Counted from the stretch's first letter, positions 14,261 to 25,682 are shown. The stretch is DNA of 64,000 nucleotides from Epiperipatus broadwayi (GCA_028023455.1 JAQFVV010013329.1:1-64000), one strand, 5' to 3'. The notes: a model not told the origin generated them from the sequence alone. A program made the numbers and translations.

Positions 14261-14268
14261 TATAAAAG
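14261..14268 (+). promoter_or_regulatory. TATA-box in Y copy 1
   Basis: TATAAAAG follows a GC-richer CTCTTCGAG and is followed about 30 bp later by GAGGGGCTCTCT, a plausible start region. It is the only consensus TATA box standing in a locally GC-enriched context in Y. Confidence 0.5.
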
Positions 14269-14495
14269 CTGGATTCAATTGTTGAGAGGGGCTCTCTATA
14301 ATTAAATTTCTAAGTTAATCGTGCTATTGAGAAAATAGCCAAGTAATTTATAAACGCTTTTAAAATTAGTTTTAAAATCATAAGAGTGTTATTGTATATA
14401 ATTTTATAATTTTTAAATGATAAATATGCAGTAGAAACTTAATAATTCCCTATTGGTCTTCTCAATATCGAAACTCAATTTACGTACGAATAATC

Positions 14496-14648
14496 ATGGA
14501 AACATCACGTATCGGAGAAATATATCAGAAACTTTATGCTAGAGAAATAATAGACGCTGGATTAGTACATAAAACTACGAAATGGAGAAAAGTAGTATTT
14601 TGGACTATAAATAGTTTTAAAAGTTTAAATTACTATTGTCTATTATAA
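14496..14648 (+). CDS. Small ORF in Y copy 1, 50 residues, unknown function
   Basis: ATG at 14496 lies about 230 bp downstream of the TATA box and opens a 50-codon frame beginning METSRIGEIYQKLYARE. Codon usage looks less AT-biased than its surroundings. At the corresponding place in Y copy 2 (60598-60777, minus strand) a 59-codon frame begins MEVQEKIFKVIAERKIMG. The two share the ME start, an isoleucine-rich helix-like pattern and position, but only weak residue identity. This could be a leader ORF, a first exon, or chance. No family is recognised. Confidence 0.25.
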   Translation: METSRIGEIYQKLYAREIIDAGLVHKTTKWRKVVFWTINSFKSLNYYCLL

Positions 14649-17582
14649 ATAGATATTTAAAAGAAATATGAATACTTCTATAGAAAGAAAGTATTTTTGC
14701 AGATTTTAAAAGATTAAAATGTATATCTTAAGTAAAGATATAAGAAGTAGTAATTTTAATAAATACTTGCCTTGTTAAGTCTTTGTGCTTAAAAGACTAA
14801 ATATTGACGATTTGAAAAGGCAAATAGATTATAAATATGATTTTTAAAATCGTAATATAATAAAATTATTATTATTGAAGTGGTCTAAAACGCTGGTCGT
14901 TATAGATGGAGAAATTAATTCTTACCTGAATATGTTATTAGAAATGCATAAGTAATACATGGACGTCCAAACCAAGCAAGCCAAGTTGATTAAAGTAATT
15001 CAATGAAAATAATTTATAAACTATAAATTAGTTTAGAAATAATAACTTTAAAGATAGAATTTATGAAGAACTGGATCCAGAAAGAACTTCTAAATTATTT
15101 TTAATTTTATTTATTTTCTTGTTGGAATTTATTTATTTTTTTTAAAAAAAAGAACATTATCATTTTATTATAAACTTTCAAGAAACGTGATACAACGGAA
15201 CAGGAAATAGTGTTCTATTGACTTTATACGTAGGATATTTGTTAGAACTTTTATGGTAGAACAAAAGACGTCGCTGGAAATACGTAATATGAACTTTTAT
15301 TTTATTTATTTAACATAAAATTTAAAATATTATTAAACTATTAAAAGTAGGTTAGGTACATTTATTAAATAATAACTTAAAAATAATATAATAATTAATT
15401 ACATAAATTTATTTTATAATTAAGATAACACGGAATATTCTAATGAATGTTTATGAGTATAAATGTGAATGATTTTTATTTTATGAAGCTGCAAATTCCG
15501 AAGAATGCTGGGTAGCAGATTGGACATTATTATTATTAATGGTAAAAATATTGTATAATGATTTTTAATGAATTTAATATGTTTTTCTTTAGATGAGCTG
15601 AATGTTATGTTGTTGTAGAATGAATGGATAGATATTTTATGAAAACACATACATTATATTGGCAATGAACTTTATTAAAATATGCATAATTTTAATTTAT
15701 AAGATAAACCTGATACAACATTACGTAAGAAGCTTAGAAATAATTATATGATTCTTTCATGAATAAATTTTGATATTTTATTATGTTATAGTATTAAAAT
15801 TATATTTATTTTATTAGGTAATTATTTGATTATTTGCAAGATAAGAATAGATTTGAAAAGACTCTATTTTTTTTTGTATTTTGTTTTATTAAATAAGTTA
15901 AGTTACGTTATGGGTAGAAGCTTATATTTGGATTGAAGTTTATTAAGTATAAACGATGTAGTATAGGTAATTTGGATGATGAATATTTTATTTAAGGTTG
16001 ATGTTTGTTTTCCCGGAAATTTTAGATAAATATAGAGGATGTTTATAGATAAAAATTATCAGAAAGGATTAAAAGAACACATTAAGTAAAGTAATGATTT
16101 TTACATAGAAAAGAATCATAGAATTTATCTAAGGTAATGCTTTATGAATTTAGAATTGGTAAATGATTTAAATAATAATATTTGAACAATAGAGATATAT
16201 AATGCATATTTGATAAAACATATAACAGGAATTACATTAAGTAAAGTATAAGTACAGTCAATTATTTGTTTTACATTACAAAGATACATTAATTTATATA
16301 ACGCTATTAAGCAATGCTAATAATAAAGTGAATATATGATAATACATTATAAATGGTAATACTTAATTAATGTAGCTATTTAATTGGTAGAGTTTCATTG
16401 TTTACACATGCTACATAAATAGTCTTGACACATATTGTTATTTGTAGTAATTAAAATACACTACTATTTATTTTAAGAAAAATCTAAGTTTTGAAAACAT
16501 ACTATAATATTATTGGTATAGCATTTGAAGGAATGTAAAATTGCTTATTAAGTACGTGAGTTAATAACAGTGTAAGCCTCTTATATTTGTATTTTCCTAT
16601 TTTATTTTTTATTTATTTTCCTAAATTCTAAAACTATAAATAGTGTAAATAAATTCTTATTTGAAGTTATTGTAAATAAATTTGTTAATTTGTTTTAAAA
16701 GTGTGTCGAGTTTCATTATTTTTCACCACAGCATTTTACATCAGATAATTTGAAATAAACATAATTTTTGCACAAAATGAATTTGTTATTATTACTTAGA
16801 ATTGAATACCATATTTGCTTAACATTATTTTATAAGAATTGATTGACATGAACATAAATATTACAATGGTCATAAGATGATTATAATGCACATTATAAGA
16901 AAACAATATTGTTTATTGCCACAGATTATTAAGTATAAGATTGTGATCTATTTTAAAATGAAGATACCATATGAAATAAAAGATATACATATAATTGTTT
17001 ATTCATTTAATGATTGATTATATAATAGAAATAGATGAGATTAAATTACACTCTAAGATTAGTATTATTTATTATTATTATTAAAATAAGTTAGGTGTAT
17101 TTAAGTTTGATATAAAATCCCACATCATACTTATTTACATGAGTTATTATTATTTTAAAACTGAGAAGAACCTGAGATTATTTAATTATGTTTTAAGTTA
17201 AAAGTTAGGAATTATTTTAGTATTATTAAAGATAATTTATTTCATTTAAAAGTCATAAGAATGCTATAGATGTAGTGGTAAGATGATAAGGTAGTGGTAG
17301 TATTCTTATGCCATTGAGACAGTATCTTAGAAGATATTAACTCAGTGTAAATCTGCTTATTACTTTGTAACTTTGCTTCGCAGTCTCATAAATTTATTAA
17401 ATACTTATTTAATTAATATAATCTGGAACTATATTGATTTGGATAATTGATAATAAATTTAATTAAGATGTGATAATATAAAAGTATATTAAAAATAGAT
17501 ATGCAAATTTTAATTAAGCATAATAATGTAACTGAGCTAGTTGTATTTTAAACTATTTTATATATCAAGAAGTAAGGGTACA

Positions 17583-17719
<137 letters not shown>

Positions 17720-17761
17720 GGTACAATAACACTAGGGCAGTGGAATGAGAATAATAAATCT

Positions 17762-18980
17762 TTATGGAAAACTTCTAACCCACGTCCTAGTCTTATAAGG
17801 TTTCAGTGACCTAGCATTATAGGTACCCCTTTCTCCTTCACTGTTCTCTAAAGTGAAAACATTGGGACCATCCCATCGGCCGATTTGGTAAAGTCCCTCA
17901 TACAAATTTTGGAACTGTTTAAAAATATGCTTCCCAGTTTGGCTCACGGGGTTCATTTTGACCCATACCTTTTAAACTTATCAGTCAGGAGTCCTTTCCA
18001 CAGGGTCCGGTGCTTGGTGCAGTGTTCCAATGTTTTTCTTGCTTCTTTGTGCTCTCTCCCTTTATCAATGTTTTCTGGACTAGTGGGTAATGTGGATTTA
18101 TATAATTGAGGTACCACTTGTCCGAATTGAAGACTTACAGTTGCAAATCCGACAGATTCATTTTGAGTTCAATTTATGAAATTTAACACTCTTGGAAGTT
18201 GTTTCACCCATCCTCTAGGGTTGGACACAGTATATACCCTAAAGAGGCATCCCAACTTTCTCATTACCTGCTCACAAGGATTGGATTGTGGATTTCGTAT
18301 GGATGACAATATGTGTTTTACCTCCATCCTCTCTATCCACTGTTGCCAATAATAAGATGTGAAAGGCTTACCATGGTCTGACCAAATAGCTATTGGTCTG
18401 CCTACCCTTTTATAATATCTCACCTCAAGGGCCTGTATGGCATTCCTAGTATTGGCCTGGGTCACCGGATATGCCAACACCATTTTGAAAAAAGGTCATA
18501 TACCACTAGTAAATATTTAATTATCCCAAAAGCTGGCAATGATCCATAGAAATCAATAACCACCAGATCATTGTGTTTCTTAGAGATGATAGGGTTTAAT
18601 GGACCTTGATATGACTTGTTTGCTGGTTTTGTCTTCTGACACATCTCACAGGAGCTTACAATCCTGTCAACCTGTGCTTTCTTATTTAGCCAATGGAACC
18701 ATGTCCTCAATAAGCCTCCCACTTTATTTACACCATATTGCCAATACATATGATGGGTGTATATAATAAGTCCTTCCTGCAAACTCTCTGCTATAATCAT
18801 TCTCCACTGATCCATTGGTGGGTCAGTCATATACCACAGGATGCCTTCTTTCAGTTGGTATATCTCACCATCATTAGTATCTGCTGTTTCTCCCACTTCA
18901 TTTTTGTCTTCTAGTTGGGCAATAATTTTCTTGTAGGTAGGGCTTTGCAATTGTACCTTTCCTAAGTGTCTCAATCCTTC
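17762..18980 (-). pseudogene. Integrase domain of the gypsy remnant
   Basis: Integrase inserts retrotransposon cDNA into the genome. Two main frames are visible. 18974-18462 holds the N-terminal zinc-binding region (THHMYWQYG with CEMCQKTK about 40 residues later, HHCC type) and the first catalytic aspartate in VIDFYGSLPAFG. 18483-18169 holds the second aspartate in IWSDHGKPF and the glutamate in NPCEQVMRKLG, giving a D,D35E-like core. The C-terminal tail at 17956-17762 reads NLYEGLYQIGRWDGPNVF and [11 protein letters not shown], typical of gypsy integrase C-termini. A frameshift lies near 18480, and the 18168-17957 segment is not open. No chromodomain is recognised. Confidence 0.88.
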
Positions 18981-19151
18981 TTATACTACAGCATCTCTTT
19001 CTAATTTTACACTTGCTAAACAGATATATTCTATCTGCAGATCATCCTGGATATCAGGAACAATATTCCAGCTCAATGTGTTGGCTACCACATTTTCAGT
19101 GCCCTTACAATACTGGATGGAATAATTAAACTCTTGGAGAAAAATGCTCCA

Positions 19152-19460
19152 TCAGATTAGCCTACTATTTGTTAAATAACTGTGGTTTAAGAATTCCAGG
19201 CTTTTATGACCTGTCATAACAATCGTTTCTGATCCTATCAAAAATTGGCGGAACTTCTGAAATGCCCACACCACAGCCAAGGTATTTTTCTCTGTTAGAC
19301 AGTAATTAATCTCTGCACCTATCAATGGTCTGCTGACAAAATAAATTATGCCCAAGATACCATCCTTTTGAGCTTGCATAAGAGCTACACCTAACCCATA
19401 CCCACTACTGTCTACCTGAACAATAAATGGTTTCCTTAAGTCAGGGTAAACCAACATCAC
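19152..19460 (-). pseudogene. RNase H domain of the gypsy remnant
   Basis: RNase H degrades the RNA strand of the RNA:DNA hybrid during reverse transcription. The frame reads PFIVQVDSSGYGLG with the first catalytic aspartate, then YCLTEKNTLAVVWAFQKF with the catalytic glutamate. The usual TDHK motif appears as MTGHKSL: the aspartate is replaced by glycine, which should abolish activity. It lies between RT (right) and integrase (left). The frame stops at 19152; the connection to integrase (19151-18975) is broken but retains short matches. Confidence 0.85.
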
Positions 19461-19539
19461 TTGGCTAAGGAATTTCTCTTTAATACCCTATTTTTGTGCT
19501 CTTCTGTCCATTTCCATGATGTTCCCTTACATAATAATT

Positions 19540-20330
19540 ACAGCAGAGGCTCCATGTCTGAAGCAAAGTTTTTGTAAAATTTATTGTAGAAATTACACAG
19601 CCCCAAAAATGATCTCACCTGTTTTGTTGTTCGAGGGGTTGGGAAATCTTGTATTGCCTGGATTTTGTCAGGGTGGGGTCTGATATCATTTCCATTAATT
19701 AAGTGCCCTAAGAAATTCACTTCTTCCCCTGCTAAACAGCTTTTTTTGTAAATCAATGTGAATATCATTTATATTGCACTCTTGTAGAAACAACTTGAGG
19801 TGTTGTAAGTGCTCATGAGACTTATTAGATGCAATAATCACATCATCCATGTAGATAGTAATTAAGTTTTTGATCTCAGGGGACAGTAGACGGTCAAGAT
19901 ATTTTAGCAGGCCTGCTCCACTATTCATAAGACCAAAAGGCATTCTGTTAAATTGGTACAATACACCATTATATCGAAAATGCCATGTATTTCGGTTGGC
20001 AGTGTGTAGCTTGATCTGCCAGTAGCTGCTTTCAGATCTAATGTGAAAAATATCTCTTTCTTTCCAGAATTTATTTACCAACTCATTAATTGGAGGTCGA
20101 ACATTTTGATCTGGAACATTTTGATCCATCCATGTAATCTTTTTCAATTGACTGTCATCCAAACATAGTCTTATGGCTCCATCTTTTTTTTCTTTACAAC
20201 CACCAATGGGTTATTATATGCTGACAAACCCTTAGTAATAATATTCACTTCCTCCATTTTATCTAAATCTCTCTCTACCTCAGCTTTATATTGGTGTGGC
20301 ACTGGGTATGATTTTGCCTGGTATGGTGTA
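19540..20330 (-). pseudogene. Reverse transcriptase domain of the gypsy remnant
   Basis: The N-terminal part, about 20300-20160 and out of frame, reads YKAEVERDLDKMEE and NNPLVVVKKK before a homopolymer frameshift near 20185. 20162-19695 carries SSYWQIKLH, YQFNRMPFGLMNSGAG and the catalytic box IYMDDVIIAS (codons for YMDD at 19853-19842). A further shift moves to 19768-19538 with NFLGHLINGNDI, RPHPDKIQAI and RSFLGLCNFYNKF, the thumb/connection region. The catalytic residues are intact but the frame is broken at least twice. Confidence 0.92.
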
Positions 20331-20567
20331 CTGTCAGAAATTTTTAGCCATGTGCTCGTACCCTTTAATAACCCTGGGTTTATCTGAAAAATTTTGATTT
20401 GTATTCAATTATAACTTCTTTTAGGTCCCCTTTCCATTATTCATTCACTTCATTTATTATTTCATCAATCCATGCCTCTATTGAATGATGTTCTATCTCA
20501 ACCTCCATAGTACATATGTTTTGCTGATTCACTCTCATCTGCAACCCAAACTCCACTTCTTTCATTA

Positions 20568-20925
20568 TCAGATTATCTTTTCATCTTTATAATTGACCCC
20601 ACACTCAGTTTTGTGCATAAAGTCTGACCCCATTATGGCTTCATATATCAAGCCTTTTAAAATTAATAATGTATGGGGTATAATTTTAGCCCCTATTTTA
20701 ATTCGTACCCAAACTTGTTTTGAGATCAATTGTGCCTTTTTGTAATTGCCAATGTTATTTGTGTGCTTTTTACTGGTAGATTTGGTATCTCTATGGGTTG
20801 GCTCCACATGTGTTCATACATTGTTTCTGACATTACTGATATCTGGCTGCCAGAATCCCACAATGTCTCTATCTTGACATTGTTTATTTGTAAAACAACC
20901 TTTGGGCATTCTTGAGATGTGCACT
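20568..20925 (-). pseudogene. Aspartic protease domain of the gypsy remnant
   Basis: The retroviral-type protease that matures the polyprotein. On the minus strand VKIETLWDSGSQISVMSE contains the active-site D-S-G (codons at 20857-20849). After a frameshift near 20760, 20807-20568 reads VWVRIKIGAKI, then GLIYEAIMGSDFM, the conserved segment near the end of the domain (usually IIGxDFL). It precedes the RT in the proper order. The two halves are in different frames. Confidence 0.8.
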
Positions 20926-21024
20926 TAATCTATTCGCCATCCCACTCACAAAAAATCATATCTATCCTTTTTTTATCTGTTGTTCTAATGATCACTTTAT
21001 TTCTTCTCTTTTTTTCCTCTTTTT

Positions 21025-21120
21025 TACTGGTTTTTTATTTCTTCTTTTAATTCTCTGACCATCTCTGCCATTTCTTTCTTTATAACTTCTTTGAATTCCA
21101 TTTTGAATTCATGTAATAGT
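21025..21120 (-). pseudogene. Possible gag remnant with charged helix
   Basis: Minus-strand translation gives FKEVIKKEMAEMVRELKEEI with a regular charged heptad-like pattern, immediately upstream of the protease. Some gypsy gag proteins carry such a coiled coil, but no nucleocapsid zinc knuckle was found, so this is tentative. Confidence 0.35.
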
Positions 21121-21140
21121 TTTCTAATGTAGGGTTACAT

Positions 21141-21646
21141 GCCCTCTTTTTATTCTTTCTCGCCTTCTGCCATATTTTGTATATTTTTACTACTTCTCAA
21201 TTTCATATATGGCTGTGTGCTTATTTTTGCGATAGTAAACAAAAATCTTAAATTTATCAATTGTTACAATATAAATTCAATATTTTATTTTGCTTTGCTA
21301 ATAAATTTGTTCACCGACACCACTCTTTTTTATCACCCTATAGTCTCCCATCCCACTCTACCTTTACCATCATTGCTAACCTTTGATCAGTTTTATTTAT
21401 TATTTAATTTATAAGCTATTATTTTATTTCAATATAGTCTTATTTAAAATCATGCACTCTTCTCCTACTCTTTAAAAATACTTTCATAAACGTATGCAAT
21501 AACTTTTCAGACTTGCAAACACTATTTGTGGTCATATTTATTTTATGGCTATGGTCATTAAATTATCAATTTTATGCCATTATTAAAATTTCTCAGGTGA
21601 TGTTTATTTTTTTTTTGTAAGCCTGAGTTGGGTCATCATTATAATG
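21141..21646. other. Gene-free stretch upstream of the gypsy remnant
   Basis: A 91-codon plus-strand frame (21139-21414) is hydrophobic and low in complexity with no recognisable domain; I treat it as chance. The expected 5' LTR of the gypsy remnant is not apparent here. Confidence 0.45.
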
Positions 21647-22857
21647 TTTTCTGTCTTACTAGGCCTCTATATACATATAAACTGTGTGAGTTGAACAAAT
21701 TATGTAAAAGAAAAAACAGTTGTTTCATTTTTTTATTTAAAAAAAAAGAAGAATGATTCATTTTTATTCTAAAAACATAACTATCTTTCCTGATCAATTC
21801 GGTCTAGAATTGTTGCAAGTTCAATTGCAAGCTGAATCAGTTTTTTATTTATAAATGAGTGCACCAGAGTCACTTAGATTCACTGATTCTGCATCAAACT
21901 TGTACCTTGTGACTTAATTAAGAAAATAAATCTACTTAGCAAAGGTAATTTGTACTCTCATTTGACTATAAATAATCAAAACTAAAACTTAAATATAATA
22001 ACTCTAAATTTATACATGTACAATAAAGTTAAGTTAATAACAAAGATTTAATATTTATGATAAATAAAAAAAATATATTATTGGAGGGTATTGTGCACAA
22101 CAAATTTCATAAAGCTTTATATAAAGTTATGGCCATTAACTTACCGGTCAGTTGATATTTAAGTAAGTCATTGATTCTCTGACATCCAATTCCTTCAGTG
22201 GGTAGTCTGCAGTAGAATTTTTTAGTTTTACTCCTTCCAAATCTCCGATCAATATTTAGGTATAGTTCGACGATGATCTAGGTGCCTTTTCTCGAGAGAA
22301 AGTGTCCAAAAATGATAGAGTTCTACTCACTCATGGAAAGCGGTTTCAGTTCGTATGTAAGTGGACACATTTTATTAATTTTTTTATAAAAAAAATATGA
22401 GGCACTTTAAATTGCTCAACACTCTCTGGAACAACAAGACAAAGACCCTTTTCAAACATGTCTGCTCCTTTTATATCCCCAGATTCTTTTTAGAAGTTTT
22501 GTTCATATTCCTTTTTACCTTTTGTTCCATTTTATAAACTTCTACATTATTTCTCATTTTTTTATTACAAAGTCTCTTTTCACGTTATGAATTTCTGCCA
22601 ATTTTAATTACTATCAGAAAGTCGTTTCTGAGAGCAATCTTTTACCTTTGGAATTTCCTTTCACTATTTGAAACAATTATTCATTATGCACTTTCCAATA
22701 TCAAATTTATTTTAGATAAATTATATGTATAAAAAAATTAAACTTTCACTGTACGTTTTTCTTAAAACAACATTATATTACAAACAAAAATTAAAGATTG
22801 GGTTCTCTCTTTTTTATTTAAATGATATACAATATTAAATAGTAATTTGTACCATAT
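21647..22857. repeat. Dispersed repeat R2, copy B
   Basis: Same orientation as copy A (11851-13257) and collinear with it, roughly 90% similar by eye. It lacks about 150 bp (the junction reads ACAACAAATTTCATAAAGC). It keeps about 85 bp (near 22659-22736) that are replaced by (AT)n in copy A. Both end TAATTTGTACCATATATA. Confidence 0.88.
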
Positions 22858-22918
22858 ATATAAATAAATGGTACTATATATATATATATATATATATGTA
22901 CCATTTATTTATATATAT
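22854..22918. repeat. Palindrome centred on (AT)n, arms ending GGTAC
   Basis: Left arm ATATATATAAATAAATGGTAC and its complement on the right flank a short AT tract: 21 bp perfect arms. The same AAATAAATGGTAC motif reappears at 23173-23186. Confidence 0.92.
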
Positions 22919-22919
22919 A

Positions 22920-22924
22920 TTTCA

Positions 22925-22966
<42 letters not shown>

Positions 22967-22971
22967 TGAAA
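22920..22971. repeat. Second (AT)n-centred palindrome, PLE 3' end
   Basis: TTTCAATTATAATA on the left and TATTATAATTGAAA on the right flank AT repeats. ATAATTGAAATAATATTTTAAACGG is the 3' terminal sequence of the adjacent PLE copies, so one arm looks like an inverted copy of the PLE end. Confidence 0.85.
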
Positions 22972-23186
22972 TAATATTTTAAACGGTTTACAAACAATTA
23001 CAAACAATCTTTAAATCCGCAGAAGTACTTTCAGTTATTTTCTAACCTGCCTCAACTGCCATTAAATTCAAAAACTAAAAGCAGAAGCAAACGTCATCAA
23101 TTCAAATTCCACGAATCTCGTATTTTAATGTTAGAAGCTTGTCGATTTGTTAAATGCGTTTTATTTCTGTTTATAAATAAATGGTA
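22964..23186 (-). mobile_element. PLE-1 3' fragment, tandem partner
   Basis: About 220 bp (AACGGTTTACAAACAATTAC to TTTATTTCTGTTTATAAA) nearly identical to 23205-23405 immediately downstream. It covers the 3' UTR and last codons of the PLE endonuclease. It sits head to tail with the next copy, separated by AAATGGTACA and a short AT tract. Partial tandem copies are characteristic of Penelope-like elements. Confidence 0.85.
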
Positions 23187-24254
23187 CAATATATATATAT
23201 TATAATTGAAATAATATTTTAAACGGTTTACAAACAATTTTTAAATCCGCAGAAGTACTTTCGGTTACTTTCTAACCTGCCTTAACTGCCATTAAATTCA
23301 AAAACTAAAAGCGGAAACAAACATCATCAATTCAAATTCCACGAATTTCATATTTTAATGTTAGAAGCTTGTCGATTTATTAAATGTGTTTTATTTCTGT
23401 TTATAAAAATTGCCTCTTTAATTTTTCTTTTACTATGGTTTCTCTCTTCATGAAGAATTTTCACATTTTCAAAATTAAATTTAAATTTATATTTACATGT
23501 TTTTTTGTGATCAAAGAAAACTGAAGAAGATAGTAAATCAACATTATTTTTATTTTTTACACGCTTATATAACAATTCATGTTCCTTCAATCTTTTCTCA
23601 ATGCTGCACCTAGATTCACCTATATATGATAGCATACAATCAAAAAAAATTGATATATGACATTACTTTTTTGCTTAACAGGTATGAAATCCTTAGAATT
23701 ATTAACTAATTTATTGATATTGTTTGTAATGTAGAATGAAACATTAAATACATTCTTATATAAATCCTTAAAATATTTTACTTGTGGATTTGAAATAAAT
23801 GGAATATATATCCATTTTTTATTATTAATCTTCATTTCTTTTAAATTATAATTTTTTTTTTTAAATTGACATAAAATATTGTTTATTTGTTCCATTTTAT
23901 AACCAACATCAAGCAATTCCTTGGCAAAAAAACTCAATATTCTTCAATTTATCACTTTGGTAATGACATCATTTTTCATTCCGAAACAAAAAAGATTTAA
24001 AATTTGCCATCTTATGCATCATTGGTACTTTTAATTTACAATTTTTATATCCTCTTTTTGCAGTGGCTTAATTATTAGTTTATAAGTTAATATACTGTTA
24101 TCTTTTGTGATCATTAAATCTAAATAGTTAATCTTATTGTCCTGTCCTTTTTTAATAGTCCATTTCAAGCCATTCAACTTATTTAATTCCTCTATAAGCA
24201 AATTTATACTATTAGTGTTTCCATAGACAAAAACATCATCCACATATCTTTAGT
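23187..24254 (-). pseudogene. PLE-1 left copy: RT C-terminus, linker, GIY-YIG endonuclease
   Basis: Read on the minus strand. It starts at the RT catalytic box RYVDDVFVYGN (about 24250-24220), then GLKWTIKKGQDNKINYLDL (24243-24031). The linker follows, with MEQINNILCQF and WIYIPFISNPQVKYFKDLY and VIPVKQKSNVIYQFF (23937-23620). Last is the nuclease: MLSYIGESRCSIEKRLKEHE, DHKKTCKYKFKF, VKILHEERNHSKRKIKEAIF (23635-23348). C-x-C before YIG, EH and DH pairs suggest the CCHH-type zinc site seen in some PLE nucleases. Two frameshifts (near 24030 and 23630) break it. 5'-truncated: nothing N-terminal of YVDD. The 3' UTR lies at 23187-23350. Confidence 0.9.
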
Positions 24255-24273
24255 AAATTTTAGTAATAAAATT
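24255..24273. repeat. Head-to-head junction of two PLE copies
   Basis: TAAATTTTAGTAATAAAATT forms the centre of a palindrome whose arms extend through both RT boxes (CACATATCTTT on the left, AAAAGATATGTG on the right). Confidence 0.8.
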
Positions 24274-25275
24274 TACAAAAGATATGTGGATGTAATGGAC
24301 TATTGAAAAAGAACAGCACAATAAGATTAACTATTTAGATTTAATGATCACAAGAGATAACAGTATATTAAATTATAAACTAATAATTAAGCCACTGCAC
24401 AAAAGAGGATATATAAATTGTAAATCAAAAATACCAATGATGCATAAGATGGCAAGTTTTAAATCTTTTTTGTTTCAGAATGAAAAATTATGTCATTATC
24501 AAAGTGATAAATTGAAAAATATTGAGATATTTTCCAAAGAATTGCTTGATGTTGGTTATAAAATGGAACAAATAAACAATACTTTATGTTAATTTTTAAA
24601 AAAAAAAATATTATAATTTAAAAGAAATGAAGATTAATAATAAAAAATGGATATCTATTCCATTTATTTTAAATCCACAAGTACATTTTTTAAGGATTTA
24701 TATAATAATGTATTTAATCTTTTGTTCTACGTTCCTAAGAATATTAATAAATTAGTTAATAATTCTAAGGATGTCATACCTGTCAAGCAAAAAAGTAATG
24801 TCATATATCAATTTTTTTGTGATTGTATGCTATCATATATAGGTGTATTTAGGTGCAGCATTGAGAAAAATTGAAGAAACATGAATTGTTATATAAGCGT
24901 GTAAAAAATAAAAATAATTGTGATTTAATATCTTCTTCAGTTTTATTTGATCATGAAAAAACGTAAATATAAATTTAAATTTAATTTTGAAAATGTGAAA
25001 ATTCTTCATGAAGAGAGAAACCATAGTAAAAGAAAAATTAAAGAAGCAATTTTTATAAACAGAAATAAAATGCATTTAATAAATCGACAAGCTTCTAACA
25101 TTAAAATACGAGATTCGTGGAATTTGAATTGATGACGTTTGCTTCCACTTTTAGTTTTTGAATTTAATGGCAGTTGAGGCAGGTTAGAAAGTAACCGAAA
25201 GTCTTTCTGCAGATTTAAAAATTGTTTGTAAACCGTTAAAAAATATTATTTCAATTATAATTACAATAATGTTTT
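24274..25275 (+). pseudogene. PLE-1 right copy, inverted relative to the left copy
   Basis: Plus strand, mirror image of 24254-23187. It starts AAAAGATATGTGGATGTAATGG, where a deletion removes the rest of the YVDD box and about 60 following bases. Then come KINYLDLMITRDNSILNYKL (24344-24592 frame), MEQINNTLC, a frameshift at an A-run near 24600, and NINKLVNNSKDVIPVKQKSN (24647-24874). The nuclease has CDCMLSYIGVFRCSIEKN, where a one-base loss ends the frame, then KYKFKFNFENVKILHEERN (24947-25132). The 3' UTR matches the left copy and ends AATTATAATTACAAT. Both copies are dead; in places this copy is closer to the apparent consensus. Confidence 0.9.
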
Positions 25276-25317
25276 TAATTAATGGATATTTTATTTATTT
25301 TATATATATATATAATG

Positions 25318-25375
25318 TGCCAAGGCCAATTTGGCATATATAATGTGCCAAGGCCAATTTGGCACATGCATATAA
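25318..25375. repeat. Tandem 28 bp units each containing a GTGCCAA/TTGGCAC hairpin
   Basis: TGTGCCAAGGCCAATTTGGC occurs twice (25317-25335 and 25345-25362), 28 bp apart. Within each unit GCCAA...TTGGC is self-complementary. It is flanked by short AT tracts, and the outer edges (TTATTTTATATA and TATAAAATAA) are also complementary. Confidence 0.88.
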
Positions 25376-25628
25376 AATAATTTTGTCTAAAAAAAATTAT
25401 TAAAATAAAAAAAAAAATCTTTCGTAAAAGAGTTTGAAATAAAGGATTAAAAGTGGGAAGGGGATTTTCTTAAAGTCAAACTAAAAGTGTTATAAAAGAA
25501 AGTAAAGTTTTTTTCTAAATTAGTATTTGTAAAAATAAGTAATTTAAAATAAATGTATGCGTGTTAGAATAATATTATATATATATATAACAAGTGATAT
25601 CAGGTTACGTGAATAACTTGTTTTTATT

Positions 25629-25632
<4 letters not shown>

Positions 25633-25681
<49 letters not shown>
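25633..25681. repeat. Compound (AT)n-(GT)n microsatellite
   Basis: AT dinucleotides pass directly into GT dinucleotides. Confidence 0.95.

Positions 25682-25682
<1 letters not shown>

Larger units (their letters stand above)
13338..17582 (+). mobile_element. Element Y copy 1 (4.2 kb), giant-LTR-like
   Basis: The inverse of 57296-61837, with related ends: left AGTGCCCTT (TGTGCCCTT in copy 2) and right AAGGGTACA (complement TGTACCCTT). Landmarks shared with copy 2 include ATTCTTATGCCATTGAGAC near 17305 and the GTGTGTCGAGTTTCATT region near 16703. Both sides are (AT)n. LTR-like features on the plus strand: TATAAAAG at 14261, AATAAA signals near 16650-16675, and GTGTGTCGAGTT just downstream, a motif also at 36914. 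A 50-codon frame (14496-14648) and patches such as VVIDGEINSYL near 14905 hint at coding. At 4.2 kb it would be an extraordinary LTR; a transposon with short terminal inverted repeats is the alternative. Confidence 0.7.

Noticed and set aside
13338-17582. Y as the 3' LTR of the adjacent gypsy remnant
   Set aside because: Its promoter direction is opposite to the gypsy strand, there is no matching copy on the other side of the gypsy remnant, and Y occurs alone in X copy 2.
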